Positions 34,061 to 41,569 of a stretch of DNA of 51,106 nucleotides are shown here, in pieces. Under the pieces are notes generated by a model, which was not told the origin of the DNA, searched no databases, and saw only the letters and a program-made list of their open reading frames with translations. The translations under genes and the position numbers were made by a program. How positions within the stretch are numbered: the stretch's first letter is position 1; every line of letters begins with the position of its first letter. Source of the stretch: Oscillospiraceae bacterium (GTDB lineage Bacteria; Bacillota; Clostridia; Oscillospirales; Oscillospiraceae); contig SVLS01000016.1 of NCBI GenBank assembly GCA_015067835.1, positions 1 through 51,106 on the forward strand, in the 5' to 3' direction.

Positions 34061-34089
34061 TTGACAAAAAATACCACCCTCTCCATGAT
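34061..34089 (+). promoter_or_regulatory. Candidate promoter of spoIIE
   Basis: TTGACA (34061-34066), 17 nt, CATGAT (34084-34089), about 38 bp before the chosen start. The -35 is perfect and the -10 weak, as expected for an activator-dependent promoter; no clear Spo0A box is seen here. Confidence 0.4.
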
Positions 34090-34126
34090 AGGATTTTACC
34101 ATACAAAGGAAAGGAATGTGGTACAA

Positions 34127-36052
34127 ATGATGGTGACAATCGGGGTTTATATGCGTCGAGGTCAGCGGATGATGCGTCGCTGGGCGGCAAATCCCAAAAT
34201 CCACGCACTTGTGCAGGGCGGAGGATGCTTTCTGAGCGGTTTTCTGGGGAGTGCTGCCAGTCTTGGGCATTGGATGCAGCCCATTGCTCTGGGGCTGATT
34301 TGCGCCCAAACCGGCTGGCCGGCGGTGCTGGTTGCCATTGGAAGCGCATTGGGGTACTTATTCTTCTGGGGAAGCTTCGGCCCGATTGGCGTGGTTTGGT
34401 CCGCTTTGGGCTTGGCCGTTGCTCTGCTTCTGCAAGGAAAACGCTTCACCCTAAACGCACCGCTGCTGATGAGCGCCATCTGCACCTGCATCGTGGCCGT
34501 TACCGGCCTGGTCTTTCAATATTATCGCTCCGGCGGTCCACCGGTACCCATCTACTTATTGCAATTAGGGATGGCTGCCGGCTCTGCCGCCGTTTTTTCC
34601 TATGCCGCCGAGCGTCGGGACCCGGTGGTGGATTGGCTGGTATACGGATTGGCGGTTCTTTGCCTTGCACAGGTTGCCCCTGTGCCCTATCTGTCCTTTG
34701 GCTATATTGCCGCCGGTGCGCTGGCAGTAACCGGCGCATTTCCTGCAGCGGCACTGGCCGGTCTTGCATTGGATTTGTCCCAGATAACCGCCACACCTAT
34801 GACAGCGGTGCTGTGCCTTGCCTACTTGGTGCGGCTGGTGCCCCATAAGCATTCTGTCTTGAAGTATTTTGCGCCGGGAATGCTGTACCTGGCCGTGATG
34901 GGAATTTGCGGCACCTGGGATTTTACGCCCTTGCCGGGCTTGATTCTCGGCTCTGCCGCGGCATTGCTGCTGCCCCGGCAAACCGGACTTCCTCAACGCC
35001 GGGGAGAAACCGGCGCAGCGCAGGTGCATTTGGAATTGGCTTCTGCGGTGCTGCATCAGATGGAAACCATGGTTCTGGACACCGAGGAAGTTCCCATTGA
35101 CGAACAGGCATTGATTATTCGCGCAGCCGACCGGGCCTGCGGAAGCTGTCCTTGCCGGAAGGGCTGCAAGGAGCAGCCGGCGCAGCTTTCTCCCGCCATT
35201 TTGCATAAACCTCTGGGAAACGGAGGGGACTTACCCGGCGGTTGCCGCAAGCCCGGCCGTCTTTTGATGGAGATGCGCCGCAGTCAGGAGCAGCTGCGTG
35301 CCATTCGGGCGGATCGGGACAGGCAGTCGGAGTATCGGATGGCCGTTGGTCAGCAATATCGCTTTCTTTCCGATTACCTGCAGGATTTGTCCGACAGTCT
35401 GGCACAGCGAAACGACACGCCCAAGCCTCGTTTTCAGCCGCAGGTTGCCTCCCGTTCCTCCGGAAAGCAGCGGCAAAATGGGGATCAGTGCCTATGGTTT
35501 TCCGGCGTCGGCTGCCGGTATTATGTGCTTTTGTGTGATGGTATGGGCACCGGAGCAGAGGCAGCCCGCGCCTCCCAGCAAGTGGCGTCCATGCTGCGGC
35601 GTCTGCTGGCCGCCGGGTATCCGGCTTCTTACGCCCTTCGCAGTATCAATAGTCTTTGCGCTCTGCAGGGCAGAGCTGGGGCAGTTACTTTGGATTTGGT
35701 GGAGCTGATGCTGGATACCGGCAAAGCAACCGTTTATAAGTGGGGCGCAGCCCCCTCTTATGTGCTTTCCCGGGGAGAAATTGTGAGAATTGGGACAGCC
35801 ACGCCACCGCCGGGACTGTCCGTTACGGACGGTCGGGAAACGGTGGAGAAGCTGTCCCTGCGCCGGGGAGAAACGCTGGTTCTGCTCAGCGATGGGGCAG
35901 GGGGAGAGGATTCCCTGCGAGGTGTTTGGCTGGATGCCGGGACCACCGTTGGGGAGTTGGCGGCCGAGATTCTCCAAAGCAGCCTATTGGTGCAAACAGA
36001 CGATGCCACTGTCGCTGTGATTCGTCTGAGTCCCTCGACTGCCTCTCCATAA
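34127..36052 (+). CDS. spoIIE: Stage II sporulation protein E-type PPM phosphatase
   Basis: A 641-residue membrane phosphatase. In sporulating cells SpoIIE sits at the polar septum and dephosphorylates SpoIIAA to switch on sigma-F. The N-terminal half has about eight to ten hydrophobic segments (about 25-290). A linker carries the Cys cluster CGSCPCRKGC (about 345-355), typical of SpoIIE. The C-terminal PP2C domain shows LLCDGMGTGAEAARAS (DGMGxG, about 468-480), LVLLSDGAGGE and the final TDDATVAVIRL. I chose ATG 34127; GTG 34118 has better ribosome-site spacing and is also possible. It is shorter than the 827-residue Bacillus protein, as is common in Clostridia. Confidence 0.93.
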   Translation: MMVTIGVYMRRGQRMMRRWAANPKIHALVQGGGCFLSGFLGSAASLGHWMQPIALGLICAQTGWPAVLVAIGSALGYLFFWGSFGPIGVVWSALGLAVALLLQGKRFTLNAPLLMSAICTCIVAVTGLVFQYYRSGGPPVPIYLLQLGMAAGSAAVFSYAAERRDPVVDWLVYGLAVLCLAQVAPVPYLSFGYIAAGALAVTGAFPAAALAGLALDLSQITATPMTAVLCLAYLVRLVPHKHSVLKYFAPGMLYLAVMGICGTWDFTPLPGLILGSAAALLLPRQTGLPQRRGETGAAQVHLELASAVLHQMETMVLDTEEVPIDEQALIIRAADRACGSCPCRKGCKEQPAQLSPAILHKPLGNGGDLPGGCRKPGRLLMEMRRSQEQLRAIRADRDRQSEYRMAVGQQYRFLSDYLQDLSDSLAQRNDTPKPRFQPQVASRSSGKQRQNGDQCLWFSGVGCRYYVLLCDGMGTGAEAARASQQVASMLRRLLAAGYPASYALRSINSLCALQGRAGAVTLDLVELMLDTGKATVYKWGAAPSYVLSRGEIVRIGTATPPPGLSVTDGRETVEKLSLRRGETLVLLSDGAGGEDSLRGVWLDAGTTVGELAAEILQSSLLVQTDDATVAVIRLSPSTASP

Positions 36053-36073
36053 TACTACATGAAACCGGCGAAT

Positions 36074-36083
36074 TTTGTCGAAA
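36074..36083 (+). promoter_or_regulatory. Spo0A box
   Basis: TTTGTCGAAA contains the full TGTCGAA core of the Spo0A-binding site. It lies 64 bp upstream of the -35 of the following promoter, in the gap between spoIIE and the small membrane protein gene. Confidence 0.6.
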
Positions 36084-36146
36084 CACAAGATATAGGAGTA
36101 AAAAAGCAAGTAATATCACAATATTTAGAGAATTTTATAGAAAAAA

Positions 36147-36175
36147 TTGACTTTTTCTGCAAATAATGGTACACT
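36147..36175 (+). promoter_or_regulatory. Promoter of the 143-residue membrane protein gene
   Basis: TTGACT (36147-36152), 17 nt, TACACT (36170-36175), 27 bp before the start codon. Confidence 0.65.
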
Positions 36176-36202
36176 ATTCCTATCATTTGAGGAGGTGTCC
36201 TT

Positions 36203-36634
36203 ATGCACTGGGAAAATAAAAATAACATCTGGTTGGGCACGCTTGGCGCCTTTTTGGGTTCCTGCATTGGCGGTCTCTCCATTCTTTTGCTGGGGCAGCT
36301 GGGCATTTTTTCCTCGATTGCCGGCGTTATTCTGGCCGTGTGTACCCTCTTCGGCTTTCGGAAGCTGGGGGGTAAGCCTGCCGCCGGCGGTCTGATCATT
36401 TGCTTCATTTTTATGCTGATTATGCCTTATCTGGCTGACCGCATTAGTTGGTCGTTAGCCATTATGAAGGCTTTTGAAACTGATTTTTGGACTGCATTTA
36501 CATATACCCATTCCTTTATTGCCGACTACAATGCATACGTTACCGACCTTGCGTTCTTGTATGCCTTTACGGCATTGGGCTGCTTTGGCATCCTTTACAA
36601 GCCCCGCCGCGCCAGACAGTCGTCTGAGGACTAA
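36203..36634 (+). CDS. Small four-pass membrane protein
   Basis: A 143-residue protein with four hydrophobic segments (about 10-30, 35-52, 62-80, 108-130), the last followed by a basic tail. No family is recognised. GGAGGTG lies 9 nt before the ATG. Its promoter is behind a Spo0A box and the gene follows spoIIE, so it may be controlled during entry into stationary phase or sporulation; that is inference from position alone. Confidence 0.75.
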   Translation: MHWENKNNIWLGTLGAFLGSCIGGLSILLLGQLGIFSSIAGVILAVCTLFGFRKLGGKPAAGGLIICFIFMLIMPYLADRISWSLAIMKAFETDFWTAFTYTHSFIADYNAYVTDLAFLYAFTALGCFGILYKPRRARQSSED

Positions 36635-36644
36635 CAATTACATT

Positions 36645-36671
36645 AAAAGCCGCCCAATCGGGCGGCTTTTT
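36645..36671. terminator. Bidirectional terminator between the small membrane gene and dacF
   Basis: Stem AAAAGCCGCCC with GGGCGGCTTTT, AATC loop, T5 on the plus side and A4 on the other. Confidence 0.9.
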
Positions 36672-36686
36672 GCTGCGGAAAAGCAG

Positions 36687-37835
36687 CTAATTCTTTGCCA
36701 TTGCCAGGCGCTGCAGCACCTGCACAAATAGCTCCCACCAGCTCAATCGCGGTACAGCCTGCTGCGCCACCATCGGCACCTGTGCCAGCACCTGCTCCCC
36801 CGCTTTTACTGTCATTGTCCCTATTTTTTGCCCCTTGCTCACCGGCGCTGTCAGACTTTCCTCCAGCTCCACCTGGGTGGTAACCTGGTCCTTCTGCCCT
36901 TTGTCCAGCAAAAGCTGAACCTTTTCCGCCGGGATGGCCGCCACCGATTTTTCCGTCCCCAATTTCACGGGAATATCGTTCTGCTGAGGGGTTTCCGGCG
37001 CAATCAGGGTATAATTGGCGAAGCCGTAATCCAGCATCGCCTTGCAGCCGGAAAACCGCTCCTGAGAGGTCTTTGCACCCATCACCACGGCAATCAGCCC
37101 CAGCCCCTCCCGCTCAGCCGTCGCAGAAAGGCAATAGCCGGCCGCCGATGTGAAGCCGGTTTTCAGCCCCGTAGCACCGGGATAAAACCGCACCAGCTTG
37201 TTGGTGTTTGCCAGTCCAAACGCTCCATTGCGTACCGTATCCATCCAGATGGTGGTAAACTTCTGAATATCCGGGTGATTGCGCATCAGTTCCCGGCTCA
37301 TCAGGGCAATGTCGTAGGCGCTGGTCAGATGCTCCTTGGCATTTTCTCCATCGTCCAAGCCGGTGCAGTTGACAAAATTCGTGTCTTTCATCCCCAATTC
37401 CCGGGCGCGTTGGTTCATCTTCTCCACAAAAGCGGCTTCCGAGCCTGCAAGATGTTCCGCCAGCGCGCAGGCACAGTCGTTGGCCGAGGAAACAGCTACG
37501 GATTTCAGCATATCCGTAACGGACATCTGCTCTCCCACCTTCAGGTAAATCTGACTCCCGCCCTTGGACGCCGCCGCCTCCGATACGGTCACGGTATCCT
37601 CCCAGCTGATTTTCCCGGAATCAATCGCCTCCATCACCAGAAGCATTGTCATCACCTTGGTGACGCTGGCAGGCGCCAGCTTTTCGTGGGCATTTTGCTC
37701 ATAAAGCACCGTCCCTGTGGCCATATCCATCAGCAGGGCGCTATTCCCCTTTACATCCAAATTTGCTCCCCGGGCAGTCCGAGGCAGGCAGCACAGCACC
37801 AAACAAAGCGCTAAAAATATTCCCAGGCGTTTCAT
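36687..37835 (-). CDS. dacF: D-alanyl-D-alanine carboxypeptidase (DacF/PBP5 type)
   Basis: A 382-residue exported penicillin-binding protein that trims the terminal D-Ala of peptidoglycan stem peptides. It has a signal peptide (residues about 1-23). The three active-site motifs are SVTK (57-60), SAN (117-119) and KTG in GLKTGFTSAAG (about 224). A beta-rich C-terminal domain ends in a possible amphipathic anchor (WWELFVQVLQRLAMAKN), as in PBP5 proteins. GGGAGGAT precedes the ATG. The neighbouring spoIIE makes a DacF (spore-cortex) role plausible, but vegetative DacA cannot be excluded. Confidence 0.92.
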   Translation of the reverse strand: MKRLGIFLALCLVLCCLPRTARGANLDVKGNSALLMDMATGTVLYEQNAHEKLAPASVTKVMTMLLVMEAIDSGKISWEDTVTVSEAAASKGGSQIYLKVGEQMSVTDMLKSVAVSSANDCACALAEHLAGSEAAFVEKMNQRARELGMKDTNFVNCTGLDDGENAKEHLTSAYDIALMSRELMRNHPDIQKFTTIWMDTVRNGAFGLANTNKLVRFYPGATGLKTGFTSAAGYCLSATAEREGLGLIAVVMGAKTSQERFSGCKAMLDYGFANYTLIAPETPQQNDIPVKLGTEKSVAAIPAEKVQLLLDKGQKDQVTTQVELEESLTAPVSKGQKIGTMTVKAGEQVLAQVPMVAQQAVPRLSWWELFVQVLQRLAMAKN

Positions 37836-37918
37836 TTCATATCCTCCCGATTTCTAGGTGGTAAAGCCTATGCGCCTTGTGGACAAAATATGAAAGGTTG
37901 ATGCCATTGCCCCGCCAC

Positions 37919-38075
37919 GTCATTGCGAGGCACGAAGTGCCGTGGCAATCCCGTAGACAAACAGGAAACCTAACGAGATCGCCACACTAGTGGTGCGCCG
38001 CGCAGCGAATCTAAAATCTAAATGATTGCCGGGGGCAATCATACCATAATTCTGTGGTCACTGGTTCGCGATGAC
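37919..38075 (+). repeat. Palindromic repeat, second type, with an insertion in its hairpin
   Basis: Same ends as 15356-15454 (GTCATTGCGAGGCACGAAGT ... CACTGGTTCGCGATGAC), but the internal hairpin is split by about 58 bp that include a TGATTGCCGGGGGCAATCA hairpin. With the next repeat and a terminator it fills the 426-bp gene-free stretch 37836-38261. Confidence 0.85.
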
Positions 38076-38089
38076 GTAAATATTTTCAC

Positions 38090-38211
38090 GTCATTGCGAG
38101 GAGGGCGAATGCCCGACGTGGCAATCTCCTGGTAACATCTACCGACACATTTCGCAGTAACAAACTGCGCACCGGGAGATTCCCACGGTCGCTCCGCTCC
38201 CTCGGAATGAC
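38090..38211 (+). repeat. Full-length palindromic repeat with core inverted
   Basis: The head arm from GTCATTGCGAGGAGGGCGAA and the tail arm ending CCCTCGGAATGAC have the normal orientation. The core reads GGTAACATCTACCGAC ... AACTGCGCACC, the reverse complement of the core at 15166-15280 and 50781-50896 with several substitutions. The core is bounded by the inner inverted repeat AATCTCC/GGAGATT. Confidence 0.85.
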
Positions 38212-38213
38212 AT

Positions 38214-38249
38214 AAAAACCCCCGGCTCAGAATCAACTGAACCGGGGAT
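38214..38249 (-). terminator. Terminator of the malic enzyme gene
   Basis: Stem CCCCGGTTCAG with CTGAGCCGGGG followed on the minus strand by GTTTTT, 12 bp past the stop. Confidence 0.9.
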
Positions 38250-38261
38250 TTCGTATATCTT

Positions 38262-39434
38262 TTAGATTCTTGCAACGCCGGAGGCTCTTGCTGCCTCAGC
38301 AACAGCCTTGGCAACCGCAGGACCTACCCGCTCGTCAAAGGCTGCGGGGATGATGTAGTCCGCATTCAGCTCCTCATCAGAAATGAGGTTTGCAATGGCC
38401 ATTGCCGCGGCCATCTTCATTTCCTCATTGATGTCGGAAGCGCGAACATCAAAAGTACCGCGGAAAATGCCGGGGAATGCCAGCACATTGTTAACCTGGT
38501 TGGGATAGTCGGAACGGCCGGTGGAAACCACAGCTGCGCCGCCTGCCTTGGCATCTTCAGGGAAGATTTCGGGCGTGGGGTTGGCACAGGCAAAGACGAT
38601 GGCGTCCTTGTTCATGGTCTTAACCATCTCGGTGGTCAGGGTGCCAGGAGCGGAAACACCGATAAACACATCAGCGCCCACAATTACATCCGCCAGCTTG
38701 CCGGACTTCTTGTCCAGATTGGTAACCTGAGCCATTTCTTCCTTAATCCAGTTCAAGCCCTCGCGGCCGGCATAAATTGCGCCGGAGCGGTCGGTCATAA
38801 TGATGTTCTTGAAGCCGGCGGACAGCAGCAGCTTCACGATGGAGATTGCTGCAGCGCCTGCACCGGAGGTGACAATCTTCACATCTTCCTTCTTCTTGCC
38901 AACCACCTTCAGGGCGTTCAGCAGACCTGCCAGGGTCACGATTGCCGTGCCGTGCTGGTCATCGTGGAAAATGGGAATGTCGCACTTTTCCTTCAGCTTC
39001 CGCTCGATTTCAAAGCAGCGGGGAGCGGAGATGTCCTCCAGATTCACGCCGCCGAAAGAGCCGGAAATCATATAAACGGTGTTGACGATTTCGTCCACAT
39101 CCTTGCTCTTCACGCACAGAGGGAAGGCGTCCACATCGCCAAATGCCTTAAACAGCACGCACTTGCCTTCCATAACCGGCATACCGGCCTCAGGACCGAT
39201 GTCGCCCAGACCCAGAACGGCAGTACCGTCCGTCACCACGGCGCAGATATTGTGCCGACGGGTCAAATCGTAGGACTTGTTCACATCCTTCTGGATTTCC
39301 AGACAGGGCTGTGCAACGCCGGGAGTATAGGCCAGGGACAAATCCTCCTTGGTAGCAACAGGCACGGTGGCAACCACTTCAATTTTGCCCTTCCACTCAC
39401 CGTGGAGTCTCAGGGATTCCTTTGCATAATCCAT
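38262..39434 (-). CDS. NAD(P)-dependent malic enzyme
   Basis: A 390-residue cytoplasmic enzyme that decarboxylates malate to pyruvate. The start is ATG 39434 with AAGGAGAAG upstream. Active-site features are YTPGVAQPCLEI near the N-terminus, TDGTAVLGLGDIGPEAGMPVMEGK, the metal site FHDDQHGTAIV (about 153-163), the Rossmann loop TSGAGAAAISIVKLL, and ACANPTPEI. It is the short bacterial type without a phosphotransacetylase extension. A repeat of about 140 bp separates it from the seven-gene operon upstream; read-through from that operon is possible. Confidence 0.95.
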   Translation of the reverse strand: MDYAKESLRLHGEWKGKIEVVATVPVATKEDLSLAYTPGVAQPCLEIQKDVNKSYDLTRRHNICAVVTDGTAVLGLGDIGPEAGMPVMEGKCVLFKAFGDVDAFPLCVKSKDVDEIVNTVYMISGSFGGVNLEDISAPRCFEIERKLKEKCDIPIFHDDQHGTAIVTLAGLLNALKVVGKKKEDVKIVTSGAGAAAISIVKLLLSAGFKNIIMTDRSGAIYAGREGLNWIKEEMAQVTNLDKKSGKLADVIVGADVFIGVSAPGTLTTEMVKTMNKDAIVFACANPTPEIFPEDAKAGGAAVVSTGRSDYPNQVNNVLAFPGIFRGTFDVRASDINEEMKMAAAMAIANLISDEELNADYIIPAAFDERVGPAVAKAVAEAARASGVARI

Positions 39435-39459
39435 AATTTTACTTCTCCTTACATATTCC

Positions 39460-39598
39460 GTCATTGCGAGGAGCATAGCAAAGCGATTCTAAATTGCTAT
39501 GATTGCCAGTGGCAATCATTCAATCGCTTACGCGGCGTGGCAATTCCCTATATAAGATGGGGATTCCCACGCCGGTGTAAACACCGGCTCGGAATGAC
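39460..39598 (+). repeat. Palindromic repeat with a nested insertion in the head arm
   Basis: Head GTCATTGCGAGGAGC is interrupted by about 60 bp (ATAGCAAAGCGATTC ... TGATTGCCAGTGGCAATCA ... AATCGCTTACGCG) before GCGTGGCAATTCCC, then an altered middle and the tail CTCGGAATGAC. The same insertion is at 47282. Confidence 0.88.
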
Positions 39599-39616
39599 AT
39601 ATTGAAAACATTTTAA

Positions 39617-40708
39617 TTAATCCAGATATTCGGGCAGGAATGCGGTAGAACCGGTGTACTCAGCGATCATCTGCATCTCTGCATAGGTCTTGTCATTGAG
39701 GTAAACGCCGTTAGCCAGCACGCCCTCGCGAGCCTCGTATTCCTTTTCGCCGTGGATGTAAATACGGTCCTGACCGTCAGCCTTGGCAGAGTCACGCACT
39801 TCCTGCAGATACTTGGAAAGGCTTGCCTCAATGGCTGCCTTGTCGCCAAACATACCGTGATCCATTGCGATGAAGCACTGGGCAATGTTGGAACGGCCGG
39901 GGGTCTTGTAGATATAGTTGGAGGTAGTGCCGCTTGCCAGAATGGCGGTGAAGATTTCACACAGCATTGCAAAGCCGTAGCCCTTGTAGCCGGAGGTCAT
40001 CTCGCCGGAGCCGCCCAGAGGCAGAATGCCGCCGCCGGTCTTGGCGATGATGTTCTTCAGCACGCGGTCAGCATCGTCGCTGTCCTGACCGTTCTCGTCC
40101 AGCGCCCAGCCCAAAGGCAGACCGTTGCCACGCTTCACATAAACCTCCAGCTTGCCTCTGGGCACCACGGTGGTAGCAGCGTCAAAGGAGAAGTTCACGG
40201 GAGAGGCGGGCATTGCAAAGGCGATGGGGTTTGTGCCCAGCATTGCCTGCTTGCCGAAGGTGGGAACCATAATAGCCTCGGTGTTGGTCATGGACATACC
40301 AATCAGTCCCTGATCGGCAGCCATACGGGAATAGTAGCCTGCAACACCGTAGTGGTTGGAGTTACGGACGGTAACGATACCGAAGCCGGACTTCTTGGCC
40401 TTGTCAATGGCCATCTGCATTGCCTGCACGCCCAGGGTCTGACCCATACAGTCATTACCCTCGATCACAGCAGACAGAGGTGTCTCGAAAACCACTTCCG
40501 GCTTGGCATCAATCTTAACCATACCGCTGGTGATTTCCTTGTGATAGCGAATCATACGCTGCACGCCGTGGGATTCGATGCCGCTCAGGTCAGCCTCCAG
40601 CAGAACATCGGTGATCTGCTTGGCCTGATCCTCGTTGAAGCCATAGCCCTTGAAGGACTCAATGCAGAAGCGAACCAGCTTCTCATAATTTACGTGATGA
40701 TACTGCAT
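39617..40708 (-). CDS. LDH2/MDH2-family dehydrogenase (YjmC/YlbC-like)
   Basis: A 363-residue NAD(P)-dependent oxidoreductase of the malate/sulfolactate/ureidoglycolate dehydrogenase family, which interconverts 2-hydroxy and 2-keto acids. Family marks are DLSGIESHGVQRMIRY with the catalytic His at about 47, VRNSNHYGVAGYY, LGTNPIAFAMP, and GYKGYGFAMLCEIF near the C-terminus. It is the last gene of the seven-gene operon, 20 bp after the SDR gene. In Bacillus subtilis the homologue YjmC also lies beside the SDR YjmF and uronate genes, which points to sugar-acid metabolism. The substrate is not known. Confidence 0.9.
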   Translation of the reverse strand: MQYHHVNYEKLVRFCIESFKGYGFNEDQAKQITDVLLEADLSGIESHGVQRMIRYHKEITSGMVKIDAKPEVVFETPLSAVIEGNDCMGQTLGVQAMQMAIDKAKKSGFGIVTVRNSNHYGVAGYYSRMAADQGLIGMSMTNTEAIMVPTFGKQAMLGTNPIAFAMPASPVNFSFDAATTVVPRGKLEVYVKRGNGLPLGWALDENGQDSDDADRVLKNIIAKTGGGILPLGGSGEMTSGYKGYGFAMLCEIFTAILASGTTSNYIYKTPGRSNIAQCFIAMDHGMFGDKAAIEASLSKYLQEVRDSAKADGQDRIYIHGEKEYEAREGVLANGVYLNDKTYAEMQMIAEYTGSTAFLPEYLD

Positions 40709-40728
40709 ATTTCTACCTTCTTTCTTAA

Positions 40729-41547
40729 TTAAACGCCCCAGTAGCAGGCAAAGCCGCCATCAACAGGCAGAACAGCACCGTTGACAAAGGAAGCTGCTTC
40801 AGAGCACAGGAAAATCACAGGACCGCACATTTCCACAGGATCACCGTAGCGACCCATAGGAGTCTTTGCCAGCACGCGCTCGCCGCGAGGTGTTGCAGAG
40901 CCGTCCTCGTTGGTCAGCAGGTAGCGGTTCTGGTTGGTCAGCAGGAAGCCGGGTGCAATGGCGTTGACGCGGATGTTGTTGCTGTAATTCTGGTTGAAGT
41001 GGGTAGCCATCCACTCGGTAAAGTTGGCGACAGCTGCCTTTGCACCGCAGTAAGCCACGGTGTTGGTCAGGGGGTGATAGCTGGACATGGAAGCAATGTT
41101 GATAACATTGCCATGGCCCTGCTTGGCCAGCAGCTCGCCATAGACCATGGTGGTCAGTACAGCGCCGGTCACGTTCAGGTCGAACACCCACTTGAAGGCA
41201 TCCAGATCCAGGTGGAAGAAGTCCAGATCCTTGGAAATGGTAGCCTGGGGCTTGTTGCCGCCTGCACCGTTAATCAGAATGTCGATATGACCGAACTTTG
41301 CCAGAACAGTCTCCCGGGATTCTTCCAGGCTGGCGCGATCCAGAACATTGGCCTTAACAGCGATTGCGTCGCCGCCGTTGGCGTTGATTTCGTCAGCAAT
41401 CTTCTGTGCACTCTCCAAAAACAGGTCCAGCAGGGCAACCTTGACACCCTTTTTTGCCAGTTCCTTTGCCATGGTGCCGCAGATAACGCCGCCTGCACCG
41501 GTGATGACAGCAACCTGTCCGGAAATATCAAAATTTACATTGTACAT
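40729..41547 (-). CDS. SDR oxidoreductase, UxuB/YjmF-like (mannonate/fructuronate type)
   Basis: A 272-residue short-chain dehydrogenase starting at ATG 41547 with GGAGG upstream. The cofactor loop is ITGAGGVICGTMAKEL (about 15-30). The catalytic Ser is in IASMSSYHPL and the Tyr-x-x-x-Lys in AYCGAKAAV (about 165-172). The signature IAPGFLLTNQNRYLLTNEDG and final NGAVLPVDGGFACYWGV match the B. subtilis YjmF/UxuB group, which reduces D-fructuronate to D-mannonate. uxuA is 21 kb away in this window. Given the odd neighbours, it may act on a related keto-acid instead. Confidence 0.9.
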   Translation of the reverse strand: MYNVNFDISGQVAVITGAGGVICGTMAKELAKKGVKVALLDLFLESAQKIADEINANGGDAIAVKANVLDRASLEESRETVLAKFGHIDILINGAGGNKPQATISKDLDFFHLDLDAFKWVFDLNVTGAVLTTMVYGELLAKQGHGNVINIASMSSYHPLTNTVAYCGAKAAVANFTEWMATHFNQNYSNNIRVNAIAPGFLLTNQNRYLLTNEDGSATPRGERVLAKTPMGRYGDPVEMCGPVIFLCSEAASFVNGAVLPVDGGFACYWGV

Positions 41548-41569
41548 TTTCAATTCCTCCAAGCTTTAA

